Source: Cytobacillus firmus
GTDB lineage: Bacteria; Bacillota; Bacilli; Bacillales; Cytobacillaceae
NCBI RefSeq assembly: GCF_023612095.1
Contig: NZ_CP086235.1
Location: 2,615,501 to 2,679,500, forward strand
DNA: 64,000 bases
Direction of reading: 5' to 3'
Shown in pieces: positions 18,330-26,585 of the stretch. The position numbers were made by a program, and so were the translations under genes. Position 1 is the first letter of the stretch; each line of letters begins with the position of its first letter. The notes below the pieces were generated by a model. That model was not told where the DNA came from. It ran no database searches and worked only from the letters and a program-made list of their open reading frames with translations.

Positions 18330-19553
18330 TTATACCATCTCCAGAACAAGCATTTTCGGATTTTTAATCAATTCGGCAAAACGGTTTGTAAAGCGTACAG
18401 CTGTAGCCCCGTCTGCAACTCTATGATCAAAAGACATTGATATATTCATCATTGACCGAATGACAATTTGGTCATCATCGGTCACAACTGGCATCTTTTT
18501 TGTTTTATGGAAAGATACCAAAGCGGTTTGCGGATGCTGGATAATTGGAGTCGCTCCAAAGCTTCCACCTAGAGGTCCCACATTGCTGATTGTGAATGTC
18601 CCGCCAGATATTTCTTTAACAGAAAGCTTATTTTCCATAGCTTTTTCCGTAAGCTGTTTCATTTCTGCATGAATTTCTCTGATTGTACTATTTTCAACAT
18701 GCTTAATGACCGGAACGATTAACCCTTCATCCGTATCCACCGCGATACCGATATGATGTTCACCTGCCAAATGGATTTCTTCCTTTTCTTCATGCAGCAC
18801 TGCATTGAACACAGGAAATTCTTTCAGGCAAATTGATAAAGCCTTCAGGAAAAAGGCTGTAGCAGATATATTTTGGTTTAGAAGCTTAAGCTGTTTTCTG
18901 AAAGCAATCAGCTCGGTCACATCAATCTCTTCAAAATGGGTACAATGGGGAATGGTAAAGAGTGATTGAGCCATTTTCATGGCAATCTGCTTTCGTCTGC
19001 CCCTAAACGGAATGATTTCTTTCTCAGCAGGAAACCTTTTTATATTTTCATTCAAAGCTGCTTGTTCCTGTCCATCATGGGCCGGCTTTGTCTGAAGGGA
19101 AGCTATGTACTGATAGATGTCTTCATCCAAGATACGGCCAGCAGGACCTGTTCCCCTGATTTTCTCAATATCAATGTCATTATCGCGCGCTATTTTTCTT
19201 GTGAAAGGAGAGGCAAGAACCCGTTTTTCTTTGAATGCCACAAAAGAATGCTTTTGCTTCTGCGGCGAAGGTGTGTAACCAGGAATAGAAACGGCATTCT
19301 CTCTTTCAGCCACTTCCTCACCAGCCGATTCTAAAATTAGAATGGTCGAACCCACTTTAACCGTATCGCCAGGCTGCACTGTAAATTCTTTAATAATGCC
19401 TGCTCTCGGGGCAGGTATTTCAGCAGTCATTTTATCTGTCTGTACTTCAACAAGCGGATCGTCAGCTTTGACTGCATCCCCCGGCTTAACTAAAAAGCAA
19501 TTAATATCTGCTTCCGTCATTCCTTCACCAATATCGTGCAGTTTCACCTCCAC
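18330..19553 (-). CDS. Lipoamide acyltransferase (E2) of a 2-oxo acid dehydrogenase complex
   Basis: This is the core of the complex; it passes an acyl group from E1 to CoA. It has 407 residues: one N-terminal lipoyl domain with the lipoyl lysine in VEVQTDKMTAEIPAP, a flexible linker, a peripheral-subunit-binding domain (VLASPFTRKIARDNDIDIEKIRGTG), and a C-terminal catalytic domain with the SMSFDHRVADGATAVRF histidine/aspartate motif. The single lipoyl domain is as in BkdB and PDH of Bacilli. Acyl specificity cannot be read from sequence, but adjacent phenylalanine dehydrogenase and paa genes point to phenylacetyl. Confidence 0.93.
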   Translation of the reverse strand: MEVKLHDIGEGMTEADINCFLVKPGDAVKADDPLVEVQTDKMTAEIPAPRAGIIKEFTVQPGDTVKVGSTILILESAGEEVAERENAVSIPGYTPSPQKQKHSFVAFKEKRVLASPFTRKIARDNDIDIEKIRGTGPAGRILDEDIYQYIASLQTKPAHDGQEQAALNENIKRFPAEKEIIPFRGRRKQIAMKMAQSLFTIPHCTHFEEIDVTELIAFRKQLKLLNQNISATAFFLKALSICLKEFPVFNAVLHEEKEEIHLAGEHHIGIAVDTDEGLIVPVIKHVENSTIREIHAEMKQLTEKAMENKLSVKEISGGTFTISNVGPLGGSFGATPIIQHPQTALVSFHKTKKMPVVTDDDQIVIRSMMNISMSFDHRVADGATAVRFTNRFAELIKNPKMLVLEMV

Positions 19554-19564
19554 GGCTTCCCCTC

Positions 19565-20560
19565 CTAAAACTTCATTACTTTTTCTATTGCATGCTGAAT
19601 CCTTGCCGGAGTTGGCAGGTAATGGTCCTCAAAACCAAAGTATGGAACTGGCGCGTCAAATCCAGTCACCCGTTCAACAGGTGCTTTCTGATATAAAAAG
19701 GATGTATCATTAATGATGGCAAGCACATCATTTCCGACTCCGCCGGTGGCATGCGCTTCATGGACAATAACCGTTCTCCCTGTCTTTTGGACAGATTCTG
19801 CAATTATGTCTTTATCCAGCGGAAATAGGGTTCTTAAATCAATGACATCACAATGTACGTTATTTTCTTTCATCTGCTTTGCCGCTTTCATAGCCTCCGG
19901 CACCATGGCTCCCCACGTGATGACCGTAATATCGTCCCCATCCATGAGTTTTTTTCCTTTTCCTATTTCAACCGTATACTTCCCTTCAGGCACTTCCTCT
20001 CTGGCCGAACGATAGCAGCGCATCGGCTCAAGAAACAGTACCGGATCCGGGTCTTCAATCGCAGCAATCAATAGTCCTTTGGCATCATAAGGGCTGGATG
20101 GGCAGACGACCTTGATGCCGGGCATGTGTGTGAAAATAGCTTCTGTTGAATCACAGTGAATTTCTGGAGCCCTAACCCCCGCTCCATATGGAGCCCTTAT
20201 TACCATCGGTACAGTAAAATGTCCCATTGTCCGCATCCGGAGCCTTGAAGCATGAGTCATGATTTGTTCATATGCAGGATAGATAAAGCCGAGAAATTGA
20301 ATTTCGATCACCGGCAAAAATCCATTAACAGCCATTCCAATCCCCGCTCCGACAAAACCGGCTTCACTTAAAGGCGTATCGATAACACGGCCTTCGCCGT
20401 ACTTAGCCTGGAGGCCATCGGTTGCACGGAATACTCCGCCGTTCCTGCCGATATCCTCGCCCAGCAGCAAAACCTCTTCCTTTTCATTTAGCATGGTATC
20501 TAAAGCATCCGTAATAGCTTGCACTAATGTCATGGTTTTAGCTCCAACTGCTGTTTTCAT
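19565..20560 (-). CDS. 2-oxo acid dehydrogenase E1 component, beta subunit
   Basis: Together with the alpha subunit this decarboxylates a 2-oxo acid with thiamine diphosphate. It has 331 residues from ATG 20560, which shares one base with the TAA of the alpha gene (TAATG), a tight coupling; a longer start at 20617 is not needed. Motifs: LLGEDIGRNGGVFRAT, DTPLSEAGFVGAGIGMA, EIQFLGFIYPAYEQI and HAYRL-type MTHASRLRMRT, all typical of the beta subunit. The pair looks closer to PdhB/AcoB-like enzymes than to BkdAB. Confidence 0.93.
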   Translation of the reverse strand: MKTAVGAKTMTLVQAITDALDTMLNEKEEVLLLGEDIGRNGGVFRATDGLQAKYGEGRVIDTPLSEAGFVGAGIGMAVNGFLPVIEIQFLGFIYPAYEQIMTHASRLRMRTMGHFTVPMVIRAPYGAGVRAPEIHCDSTEAIFTHMPGIKVVCPSSPYDAKGLLIAAIEDPDPVLFLEPMRCYRSAREEVPEGKYTVEIGKGKKLMDGDDITVITWGAMVPEAMKAAKQMKENNVHCDVIDLRTLFPLDKDIIAESVQKTGRTVIVHEAHATGGVGNDVLAIINDTSFLYQKAPVERVTGFDAPVPYFGFEDHYLPTPARIQHAIEKVMKF

Positions 20561-21627
20561 TATCGGCCGCCTCCAATCTGCTTCAGATATTCTTCTTTTT
20601 GCTGCTTGATTTGCCAAGTAGGCTCAGCAAAGACATGATCAAAAATAACCGCTGGATCTGCAGGAGGAAAATCTTCCATTTCAGCTACAGCTTTATCTAT
20701 TTCAGCTGCTGCTTCCTCTTCTATTGCCTGTTGCCATTTTTCATCAAATATTCCTTCATTTTTCATCCAGCGCTCCAGCCTTAAAATAGGGTCAGTCTCC
20801 TGTCTTCTGCTATTGCTTTCCGATTGATCGCGGTATTTGGATGGATCATCTGCTGTAGTGTGTGCACCATATCTCCATGTCACGGCTTCAATTAGTGTCG
20901 GCCCTTCACCTTTACGGGCCCGCTCTAAGGCTTTCAGTGTTTCAAAATAAACCATGAAAACATCATTCCCATCGATCCTGACTCCCGGAATATCATATGC
21001 CAGGGCTTTCTGGGCAATCGTTTTTGTATTCATCTGCTTCTCAAACGGAACAGAAATGGCGTATTGATTGTTCTGATTAAAAAAGACAACCGGAGCTTTA
21101 AATACGCTGGCGAAATTTAAGCCTTCATGGAAATCTCCTTCTGAGGTGGCACCATCGCCAAAATAAGCAATAGCAGCATTGGCAGTGCCTTTTTTCCTTT
21201 CAGCGAATGCGGCTCCTGCTGCATGAGGGATCTGTGTCGCAATCGGAATGCCTGGTGGGAAAACCTTCTTTCCCTCAGGCGGCACACACCCTTCATTTCT
21301 TCCGTTCCAAAACAACAGGATGTTTCGCAGTGAGTGGCCAAAAGTCATAGCTGCTCCGTGGTCGCGATAGGTAGGAAACATCCAATCGTTCTCCCTCAGC
21401 GCAACAGCAGTTCCGACCTGGGAAGCCTCCTGTCCTTCATAAGGAGCATATGTGCCTATCCTGCCCTGCCGCTGAAGTGATATAGCTTTACGGTCAAACG
21501 TACGGATTCTAACCATATGTCTATAAAACTCTTTTGCAAGCTTTTCAGTTACTTCTTCTTTATATTCTGAATTGATGGTCGTTCCATTTTCGTCCATTAT
21601 TCGCCTGATCGGAAAGTGATTTTCCAT
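20560..21627 (-). CDS. 2-oxo acid dehydrogenase E1 component, alpha subunit (PdhA-like)
   Basis: This TPP-binding subunit has 355 residues from ATG 21627, where AAAGGGTGAGAAG gives the ribosome site; a start at 21678 is less likely. The TPP motif is YFGDGATSEGDFHEGLNFA...NQNNQYAISVP. It keeps the PdhA-like block RQGRIGTYAPYEGQEASQVGT and GPTLIEAVTWRYGAHT, which resembles PdhA more than BkdAA. Its order E1a-E1b-E2-E3 behind phenylalanine dehydrogenase and in front of the tyrosine operon suggests phenylpyruvate, or 4-hydroxyphenylpyruvate, as substrate. Branched-chain oxo acids or pyruvate remain possible. Confidence 0.92.
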   Translation of the reverse strand: MENHFPIRRIMDENGTTINSEYKEEVTEKLAKEFYRHMVRIRTFDRKAISLQRQGRIGTYAPYEGQEASQVGTAVALRENDWMFPTYRDHGAAMTFGHSLRNILLFWNGRNEGCVPPEGKKVFPPGIPIATQIPHAAGAAFAERKKGTANAAIAYFGDGATSEGDFHEGLNFASVFKAPVVFFNQNNQYAISVPFEKQMNTKTIAQKALAYDIPGVRIDGNDVFMVYFETLKALERARKGEGPTLIEAVTWRYGAHTTADDPSKYRDQSESNSRRQETDPILRLERWMKNEGIFDEKWQQAIEEEAAAEIDKAVAEMEDFPPADPAVIFDHVFAEPTWQIKQQKEEYLKQIGGGR

Positions 21628-21702
21628 CTTCTCACCCTTTGGCTGGTAAATTATTTTAATTACTTTTATAAGGTACAAATATTGTTATCCAAGCAAAAAA
21701 AA

Positions 21703-22812
21703 TTAGGTTCTTACTGCCCACTTCGGGCGTTTCATATGGGAGAAAAAGCTGTTTCTGCGTGTACGTGCTTCAATGCGGCTCTCGCAGAATTGGTTGGATG
21801 CTTCAACTGTTGTAATTCCATTTGCTTCAGCATGTTCGTAGATGTTCAGAAGAGAGTTATAAATAGCTTTCGTTTTGCGGAGTACCCTTTCTTTATTAGG
21901 TGTATATAATTCATCTGCGACCTGGATTAATCCCCCTGCATTTACAATATAATCGGGAGCATATAAAATTCCCTTATCTTTAAGGATTTGGCCATGGCGC
22001 ATATCCATTAGCTGGTTATTGGCAGAGCCAACGATTGCTTTTACTTTAAGCAGGTCGATTGTGTCATCATTAATGATGCCGCCCATTGCACAAGGAACAA
22101 AAAAGTCGGCCTTGGCCTCATATATCTCATTGCTGGATAAAACCTTCACACCGGCCCCAATTTCTTTCGCCTTGCTGAGAAGCTGGTCGATTGCCTGCTG
22201 GCTGATATCTGTCACAAATAAATCTGCACCTTCCTCCAGCAGTCTTTCTGCGACTTTATATCCAACCTTGCCAAGTCCCTGGATCGCATAACTTTTGCCT
22301 GAAAGGTCATCTGTTCCGCTCAGTGCTTTATTTGTTGCCTGCAGGCCGTAAATTACACCCTGAGCCGTTGGGACGGAAGAATCTCCGCTTCCCCCATAAA
22401 CCTCATCAACCCCCACAATGCAATTCGTTTCCTTTAGAGCATGAACGAAATCCTCTGTAGAAGTACCCATGTCTGTTCCTGTATAGAAGCGTCCGTTCAG
22501 TGATTCAACAAATTGGCCAAAAGCCCGGAACAGCTCAGGCGTTTTATCTTTTAATGGATCCCCGATAATGACAGCCTTCCCGCCTCCGAAGTCACAATCA
22601 CTAGCAGCACATTTATAGGTCATGCCTTTTGATAATCGGAGGACATCCTCAAGGGCATCATCAACGCTTTGGTACGGATACATGCGGCAGCCTCCCAATG
22701 CCGGCCCCAGCCTTGTGCTGTGGATAGCAATGATTGCCTTTAGTCCGGTAGATTCATCGTTGCAGAATACCACCTGTTCATGGTCTTTAATTTTTTGAAA
22801 CATATCTGTCAT
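21703..22812 (-). CDS. pdh: Phenylalanine dehydrogenase
   Basis: This converts L-phenylalanine and NAD reversibly to phenylpyruvate, ammonia and NADH. The 369-residue protein belongs to the Glu/Leu/Phe/Val dehydrogenase family, with catalytic lysines in GMTYK (Lys67) and FGGGK (Lys79) and the nucleotide motif [11 protein letters not shown]. It is assigned to the phenylalanine branch because both published specificity positions are of that type: Gly in FYTGTDMGT (Gly112; Ala in leucine dehydrogenase TAEDVGT) and Leu in [10 protein letters not shown] (Leu295; Val in leucine dehydrogenase). The blocks YGGSGDSS and VGSANNQL also match the Lysinibacillus enzyme I recall. A cre-like site lies upstream, and E1-E3 genes follow on the same strand. 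Confidence 0.9.
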   Translation of the reverse strand: MTDMFQKIKDHEQVVFCNDESTGLKAIIAIHSTRLGPALGGCRMYPYQSVDDALEDVLRLSKGMTYKCAASDCDFGGGKAVIIGDPLKDKTPELFRAFGQFVESLNGRFYTGTDMGTSTEDFVHALKETNCIVGVDEVYGGSGDSSVPTAQGVIYGLQATNKALSGTDDLSGKSYAIQGLGKVGYKVAERLLEEGADLFVTDISQQAIDQLLSKAKEIGAGVKVLSSNEIYEAKADFFVPCAMGGIINDDTIDLLKVKAIVGSANNQLMDMRHGQILKDKGILYAPDYIVNAGGLIQVADELYTPNKERVLRKTKAIYNSLLNIYEHAEANGITTVEASNQFCESRIEARTRRNSFFSHMKRPKWAVRT

Positions 22813-22832
22813 TTCATTCTCCCCTTTATATA

Positions 22833-22846
22833 TGATAGCGCTTACA
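22833..22846. promoter_or_regulatory. cre-like site (CcpA) upstream of phenylalanine dehydrogenase
   Basis: TGATAGCGCTTACA differs from the cre consensus TGWAANCGNTNWCA at one position. It lies 20 bases upstream of the start codon, so it would overlap the promoter or the leader and give carbon catabolite repression. Confidence 0.65.
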
Positions 22847-22895
22847 ATAGAATTAATTAAAATCCCTTTTCTGTGGCTCTGATACTGTTATTCTT

Positions 22896-23285
22896 TTAAT
22901 CTTTCTTTAACAGCTCTGCAATCCTGCTTTTCTTCAGAATCACCTGTTTGACTTCACCTTCGCCAGCAAGTTTTTCTCCATTATGGACGGTAACAGTTGA
23001 GTAGACTGCATTTCCTGCAAGCTTGGATACTGTAGCTGTAATAACAAGAGGGGATCCTTCAGGCGATGGAGATAAATGCCTGGCTGAAACAGCTCCACCC
23101 ATCCCTTCTTCTTCCTCATCCAAATAGGGGGTGATCAGGAGTCGGGATGCCCACTCCATGTGATAGATCATGGTTACAGTGGAATAGACAGGATGAATGA
23201 CCTCTCCTTCAAATTGTGCGAACATCTCAGGGGTTACCACTGCACGGATAACTGCCTGGTTCCCAATCTGCAGCCCAGGTTTCAT
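22896..23285 (-). CDS. FlK-like hotdog thioesterase
   Basis: This is a 129-residue single-hotdog-domain acyl-CoA thioesterase. The catalytic triad of fluoroacetyl-CoA thioesterase FlK (Thr42, Glu50, His76) is matched with identical spacing: Thr36 in STVTM, Glu44 in YHMEWASR and His70 in SARHLSP. Placed between phenylalanine dehydrogenase and an importer, it may clear a stalled aryl-CoA or a dead-end CoA ester of the Paa pathway, the job done by PaaI/PaaY in Proteobacteria, neither of which is present. The substrate is inference. Its promoter has a CG-N9-CG motif and a longer inverted repeat. Confidence 0.8.
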   Translation of the reverse strand: MKPGLQIGNQAVIRAVVTPEMFAQFEGEVIHPVYSTVTMIYHMEWASRLLITPYLDEEEEGMGGAVSARHLSPSPEGSPLVITATVSKLAGNAVYSTVTVHNGEKLAGEGEVKQVILKKSRIAELLKKD

Positions 23286-23317
23286 AACACCCCTCCCTTT
23301 TTGACAATAATATGTAT

Positions 23318-23353
23318 GACGTTTATTTAACGATATGATACCATTACGTTAAA
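23318..23353. promoter_or_regulatory. Operator-like inverted repeats upstream of the thioesterase gene
   Basis: GACG-N9-CGAT (23318-23334) matches the AACG-N9-CGTT pattern found before paaK and paaX with one change per half. Overlapping it, TTTAACG (23326-23332) and CGTTAAA (23347-23353) form a perfect inverted repeat with a 14-base spacer. Both lie 33-68 bases upstream of the start codon. Confidence 0.5.
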
Positions 23354-23408
23354 TGAATAGTCAATAAATTGTAAAAACTTTAAAAATTCTTTTGATTCGA
23401 TTCCATGT

Positions 23409-23444
23409 AAAAAGGATTAACCGGCAAATTGGCTAATCCTTTTA
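23409..23444 (-). terminator. Terminator after the ABC importer operon
   Basis: On the minus strand AAAGGATTA and TAATCCTTT pair around a loop and are followed by T residues; the stem lies just after the ATPase gene. Confidence 0.75.
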
Positions 23445-23449
23445 TTATT

Positions 23450-24244
23450 CTAAGAAAGCAATGCACGATCACTTGCCATTTTTGTTCCGCGGATTCGCTG
23501 AAATTCATTCAATAGCTGTTCAATTGTCAGATGCTGTTTCTGCCCATCATCTACTTCAAGTATAATCTGGCCTTTATCCATCATAATCAGCCTGTTTCCT
23601 AAATCCAGCGCCTGCTGCATATTATGAGTGACCATTAAGGTTGTTAAATTGTACTTTTGAACAATTTCTTTTGTGAGATTTGTAATAAGCTCTGCACGTG
23701 CCGGATCCAGAGCTGCTGTATGTTCATCCAGTAAAAGAATGGAAGGCTCTGTAAAGGTTGCCATTAATAATGAAAGTGCCTGCCGTTCTCCTCCTGATAA
23801 TAGACCGACCTTAGCATTTAAACGGTTTTCAAGGCCAAGATGAAGGCTCTCAAGAACTTCACGGAAATAGTCTCTGCGCTTTTTCGTCACTCCTTTTCGT
23901 AAAGTTCTTGTTTTATTCCTTGAATACGCCATGGCCAGATTTTCTTCAATTGTCATGGACGGGGCAGTGCCAGCCATCGGATCCTGAAAAACCCTGCCTA
24001 TCAGCTTTGAACGGTTATATTCCGACATGCCTGTGACATTTTGACTGTCGATAAACACAGACCCAACGTCAGGAAGCATGACGCCCGAGATAATATTCAT
24101 TAAAGTGGATTTCCCTGCCCCATTACTTCCGATGACGGTGACAAAGTCTCCCTCGTTCAATGTAAGATTGATCGTATCAAGTGCGATTTTTTCATCTGGT
24201 GTCCCTTCATTGAAGACTTTATGAATCTGATTTAATTGCAGCAC
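23450..24244 (-). CDS. ABC transporter ATP-binding protein (TrpXYZ-type importer)
   Basis: This is the ATPase of a lipoprotein-dependent importer: Walker A GSNGAGKST, signature LSGGERQALSL, Walker B ILLLDEHTAALDP and H-loop VTHNMQQAL. A GTG start at 24244 is favoured, with AAAGGGTGAG upstream, giving 264 residues and an overlap of 26 bases with the permease gene; an ATG at 24277 is possible. The order binding protein-permease-ATPase matches the TrpX-Y-Z type (PF04392 binding protein). Likely substrate: an aromatic amino acid or related acid, from family and place. Confidence 0.88.
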   Translation of the reverse strand: MLQLNQIHKVFNEGTPDEKIALDTINLTLNEGDFVTVIGSNGAGKSTLMNIISGVMLPDVGSVFIDSQNVTGMSEYNRSKLIGRVFQDPMAGTAPSMTIEENLAMAYSRNKTRTLRKGVTKKRRDYFREVLESLHLGLENRLNAKVGLLSGGERQALSLLMATFTEPSILLLDEHTAALDPARAELITNLTKEIVQKYNLTTLMVTHNMQQALDLGNRLIMMDKGQIILEVDDGQKQHLTIEQLLNEFQRIRGTKMASDRALLS

Positions 24245-25250
24245 CAGCCTCACCCTTTCTGCCTGATGGCAATTCACTTATGTTCATGCTTCCTGCCAGT
24301 CTTTTAGCTTTCCGTTTCTTCTCCTTCGTGCGGTCAATAATCTTCGGCATTATTAATGCAAGGATGACGATTGTTGCTGTAATAAGCTTCATATCACCCG
24401 GCTCCAGAAACTCTACCCTTAGCGCCATAGTAACGACGATACGATAAATTATTGCTCCGCCAATAACCGCTAAAGTCGTTCTGGCAATTGTTTTTGTTCC
24501 GAACAAAGCTTCACCGATGATAACTGAAGCCAGTCCGATAATAATCATTCCGATACCCATACCAACATCGGCGAATCCTCCCTGCTGGGCAATCAGTGCT
24601 CCTGAGAAAGCGACCATTGCATTGGAGAGGCCCAGCCCCAAAATCACCATCATGTTGGTATTGGCGGAAAGACTGCGGATCATCCTCTTGTTGTCACCTG
24701 TTGCCCTTAAAGCTAAACCAATCTCAGTTTTAAGAAAGCGATCGGTTAAAAATTTTATAGCCAATGTGACAACTAACATAAAGAGAATAATGCCCCATGT
24801 TCTCGGGAGGCTGTCGCCCAGCCCTACCATGGATAAAATAGCATTGAAAAAAGAATCGATTCCTGTTTTATCCCAGAAATCTCTTACATGTGTAATGGCT
24901 GTTTCTGTGTTCAGGAGGGGAACATTTGATTTACCCATAATACGAAGGTTTATCGAATACAGAGCAATCATCATCAGGATTCCTGATAACAGAGCATTAA
25001 TCTTTCCGAAAGTATGAATAATACCCGTAAGGCAGCCGGCAATAAAACCGGCAAATAATGCAGTGACTGTAGCAAAAAAAGGATTAGCCCCGCTGACAAT
25101 CATGGTTGCAGCTACAGCCGCTCCAGTCACAAAACTTCCATCGACCGTTAAATCCGGAAAGTCAAGAACCCTGAACGAAAGATATACTCCAAGTGCCATT
25201 ATTGCGTAGATAATTCCTGACTCGAATGCACCGAATATCGCTGTAAACAC
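24219..25250 (-). CDS. ABC transporter permease (TrpY-like)
   Basis: This is an integral membrane permease of 343 residues with about eight hydrophobic segments, beginning MFTAIFGAFESGIIYAIMALGVYLSFRVLDFPDLTVDGSF, the hallmark of the BPD_transp_2 branch that works with PF04392 binding proteins. EIGLALRATGDNKRMIRSL is the cytoplasmic coupling loop that contacts the ATPase. The C-terminus ends in a charged tail. A hairpin lies between the binding-protein gene and this gene, so the two may be expressed at different levels. Confidence 0.88.
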   Translation of the reverse strand: MFTAIFGAFESGIIYAIMALGVYLSFRVLDFPDLTVDGSFVTGAAVAATMIVSGANPFFATVTALFAGFIAGCLTGIIHTFGKINALLSGILMMIALYSINLRIMGKSNVPLLNTETAITHVRDFWDKTGIDSFFNAILSMVGLGDSLPRTWGIILFMLVVTLAIKFLTDRFLKTEIGLALRATGDNKRMIRSLSANTNMMVILGLGLSNAMVAFSGALIAQQGGFADVGMGIGMIIIGLASVIIGEALFGTKTIARTTLAVIGGAIIYRIVVTMALRVEFLEPGDMKLITATIVILALIMPKIIDRTKEKKRKAKRLAGSMNISELPSGRKGEAGAAIKSDS

Positions 25251-25283
25251 TAAGAATCACACCCTTTATTTTGTTTTAGCTTA

Positions 25284-25326
25284 AAAAGCAGCCGGCCGGA
25301 TATTTACGTTTCCAGCCGGCGGATTT
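25284..25326 (-). terminator. Hairpin between binding-protein and permease genes
   Basis: On the minus strand CCGGCTGG and CCGGCCGG pair (one G-T) around a loop of about 12 bases, followed by CTGC and a T-run. It resembles the attenuating terminators that let the first gene of importer operons be made in excess. Confidence 0.6.
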
Positions 25327-25327
25327 T

Positions 25328-26337
25328 TTACTCTTCAAAGAACTCTGCGAAATCAGCCCATTCCTCTTTTACTTCCAGCCCCTGTGCTTCAGCTGCTTTT
25401 TTATTGATGACCAGTTTCAGGCTTCCAGGAAGCTCCACCGGAATTTCAGAAGGCTTCTTGTTTCCTTTTAAGATTTCAGCTGCCATTTTGCCTGTCTGGT
25501 AACCCAGATCATAGTAGTTGAATCCGCTGGCTGCTATAGCTCCGCGTTTCATGGAATCAAGCTCACCGACGAATAAAGGAATCTTTTTGCTGTCAGCGAC
25601 AGAGATAACGGATTCAAGAGCCGATACAACCGTATTATCCGTTGGGACATAGATGGCATCCACTCTGCCAACAAGGGAGTCGGCAGCCTGTTTAACTTCA
25701 GCAGAGGTTGAAACAGATGCTTCAACAATCTTGGCTCCTTTTGGTTCTGCAAGTTCTTTTACCTGTTTCACCTGAACCTCGGAATTTTGCTCCCGGAATT
25801 ATAGATGATGCCAATATTTTTAACACCCGCTTCATCAATCATAAAATCAATGGTTTTAGAAGTTCCTTCCGGGTGGTTATCCGTTGTGCCTGTAATATTG
25901 TCTCCAGGCTGATCGAATGATTTAACAAGACCGGCTCCAACAGGGTCTGTAACAGATGTAAAGAGAATTGGAATGTCTTTAGTCGCATTAAGAGCACTAA
26001 CAGCACTTGGAGTGGCATTTGCAAAAATCATATCCACTTTATCGCCGACAAAGTTATTAGCGATCGTCTGGGTATTGTTCATATCAGCCTGAGCATTTTG
26101 GAAATCAAATTTTACATTATCGCCTTCTTTGAATCCTTCATCTTCCAAAGCTTTTTTAAATCCCTCTGTAGCTGCATCCAGGGAAGGATGCTCGACAAAT
26201 TGTGTGATGCCAATAGTGTACTGCTTCTTTTCATTTCCTTCTGAGGAAGAACCACTCGATTTCTCCTGTCCACAGCCGCTCAAAACAAGCATGCCTGCAG
26301 CCATTAATAAAGAAAAAGCTTTCAACGATTTTTTCAT
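25328..26337 (-). pseudogene. ABC transporter substrate-binding lipoprotein (TrpX-like), frameshifted
   Basis: The N-terminal part (189 residues) has a lipoprotein signal with lipobox VLSGC, then YTIGITQFVEHPSLDAA of the PF04392 family. The frame breaks near 25792-25794: one more G in the minus-strand GGG would restore GIIYNSGEQNSEVQVKQVKELAEPKG and join the second frame (25328-25771), which carries the rest of the domain to EEWADFAEFFEE. The full product would be about 336 residues, a normal length. A one-base loss in a homopolymer, with both halves otherwise intact, looks like a sequencing error or a very recent mutation. It is the first gene of the importer operon. Confidence 0.88.
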
Positions 26338-26397
26338 TATATGACCCCCTATACTACTTTATTTAACTATCAGCTTGCTGATAGCTTATACCCTTTA

Positions 26398-26411
26398 TGT
26401 ATACGCTTACA
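26398..26411. promoter_or_regulatory. cre-like site upstream of the ABC importer
   Basis: TGTATACGCTTACA matches TGWAANCGNTNWCA at all but one defined position. It lies about 60 bases upstream of the binding-protein start. Confidence 0.6.
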
Positions 26412-26460
26412 TGAGAAGTAAATAAATGGTTATTACCATTTATATGATATTTACTTTAGA

Positions 26461-26479
26461 TATCGTAAATACAACGTTA
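26461..26479. promoter_or_regulatory. CG-N9-CG operator-like site upstream of the ABC importer
   Basis: TATCG-TAAATACAA-CGTTA is the same 19-bp inverted motif as at paaK (TAACG-N9-CGTTA) with one mismatch. It lies about 125 bases before the binding-protein start, in the 245-base gap to the nitronate monooxygenase gene. Confidence 0.5.
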
Positions 26480-26551
26480 TATTAACACCCTGAGCTCAAG
26501 AGTGTCAATAATATTCTAAAAATTTGATATATTTTAATAAATCGTTTTAAC

Positions 26552-26585
26552 AAAAAAGCAAGCAGGTGTGAAACCCTGCTTGCTA
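26552..26585 (-). terminator. Terminator after the nitronate monooxygenase-like gene
   Basis: On the minus strand AGCAAGCAGGG-TTTCACA-CCTGCTTGCT forms a long stem followed by a T-run. Confidence 0.85.

Noticed and set aside
16887..21627. Main housekeeping pyruvate dehydrogenase complex
   Set aside because: Gene context is wholly aromatic catabolism; the Bacillus housekeeping pdhABCD cluster has other neighbours. It cannot be fully excluded without the rest of the genome.
21703..22812. Leucine dehydrogenase with a branched-chain oxo acid dehydrogenase operon
   Set aside because: Both key specificity residues (Gly112 and Leu295) and several blocks match phenylalanine dehydrogenase. E1 alpha looks PdhA-like rather than BkdAA-like, and no buk/ptb genes are present.
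24517..25017. Open plus-strand frame opposite the permease gene (166 residues)
   Set aside because: It mirrors hydrophobic codons of the permease and has no ribosome site.
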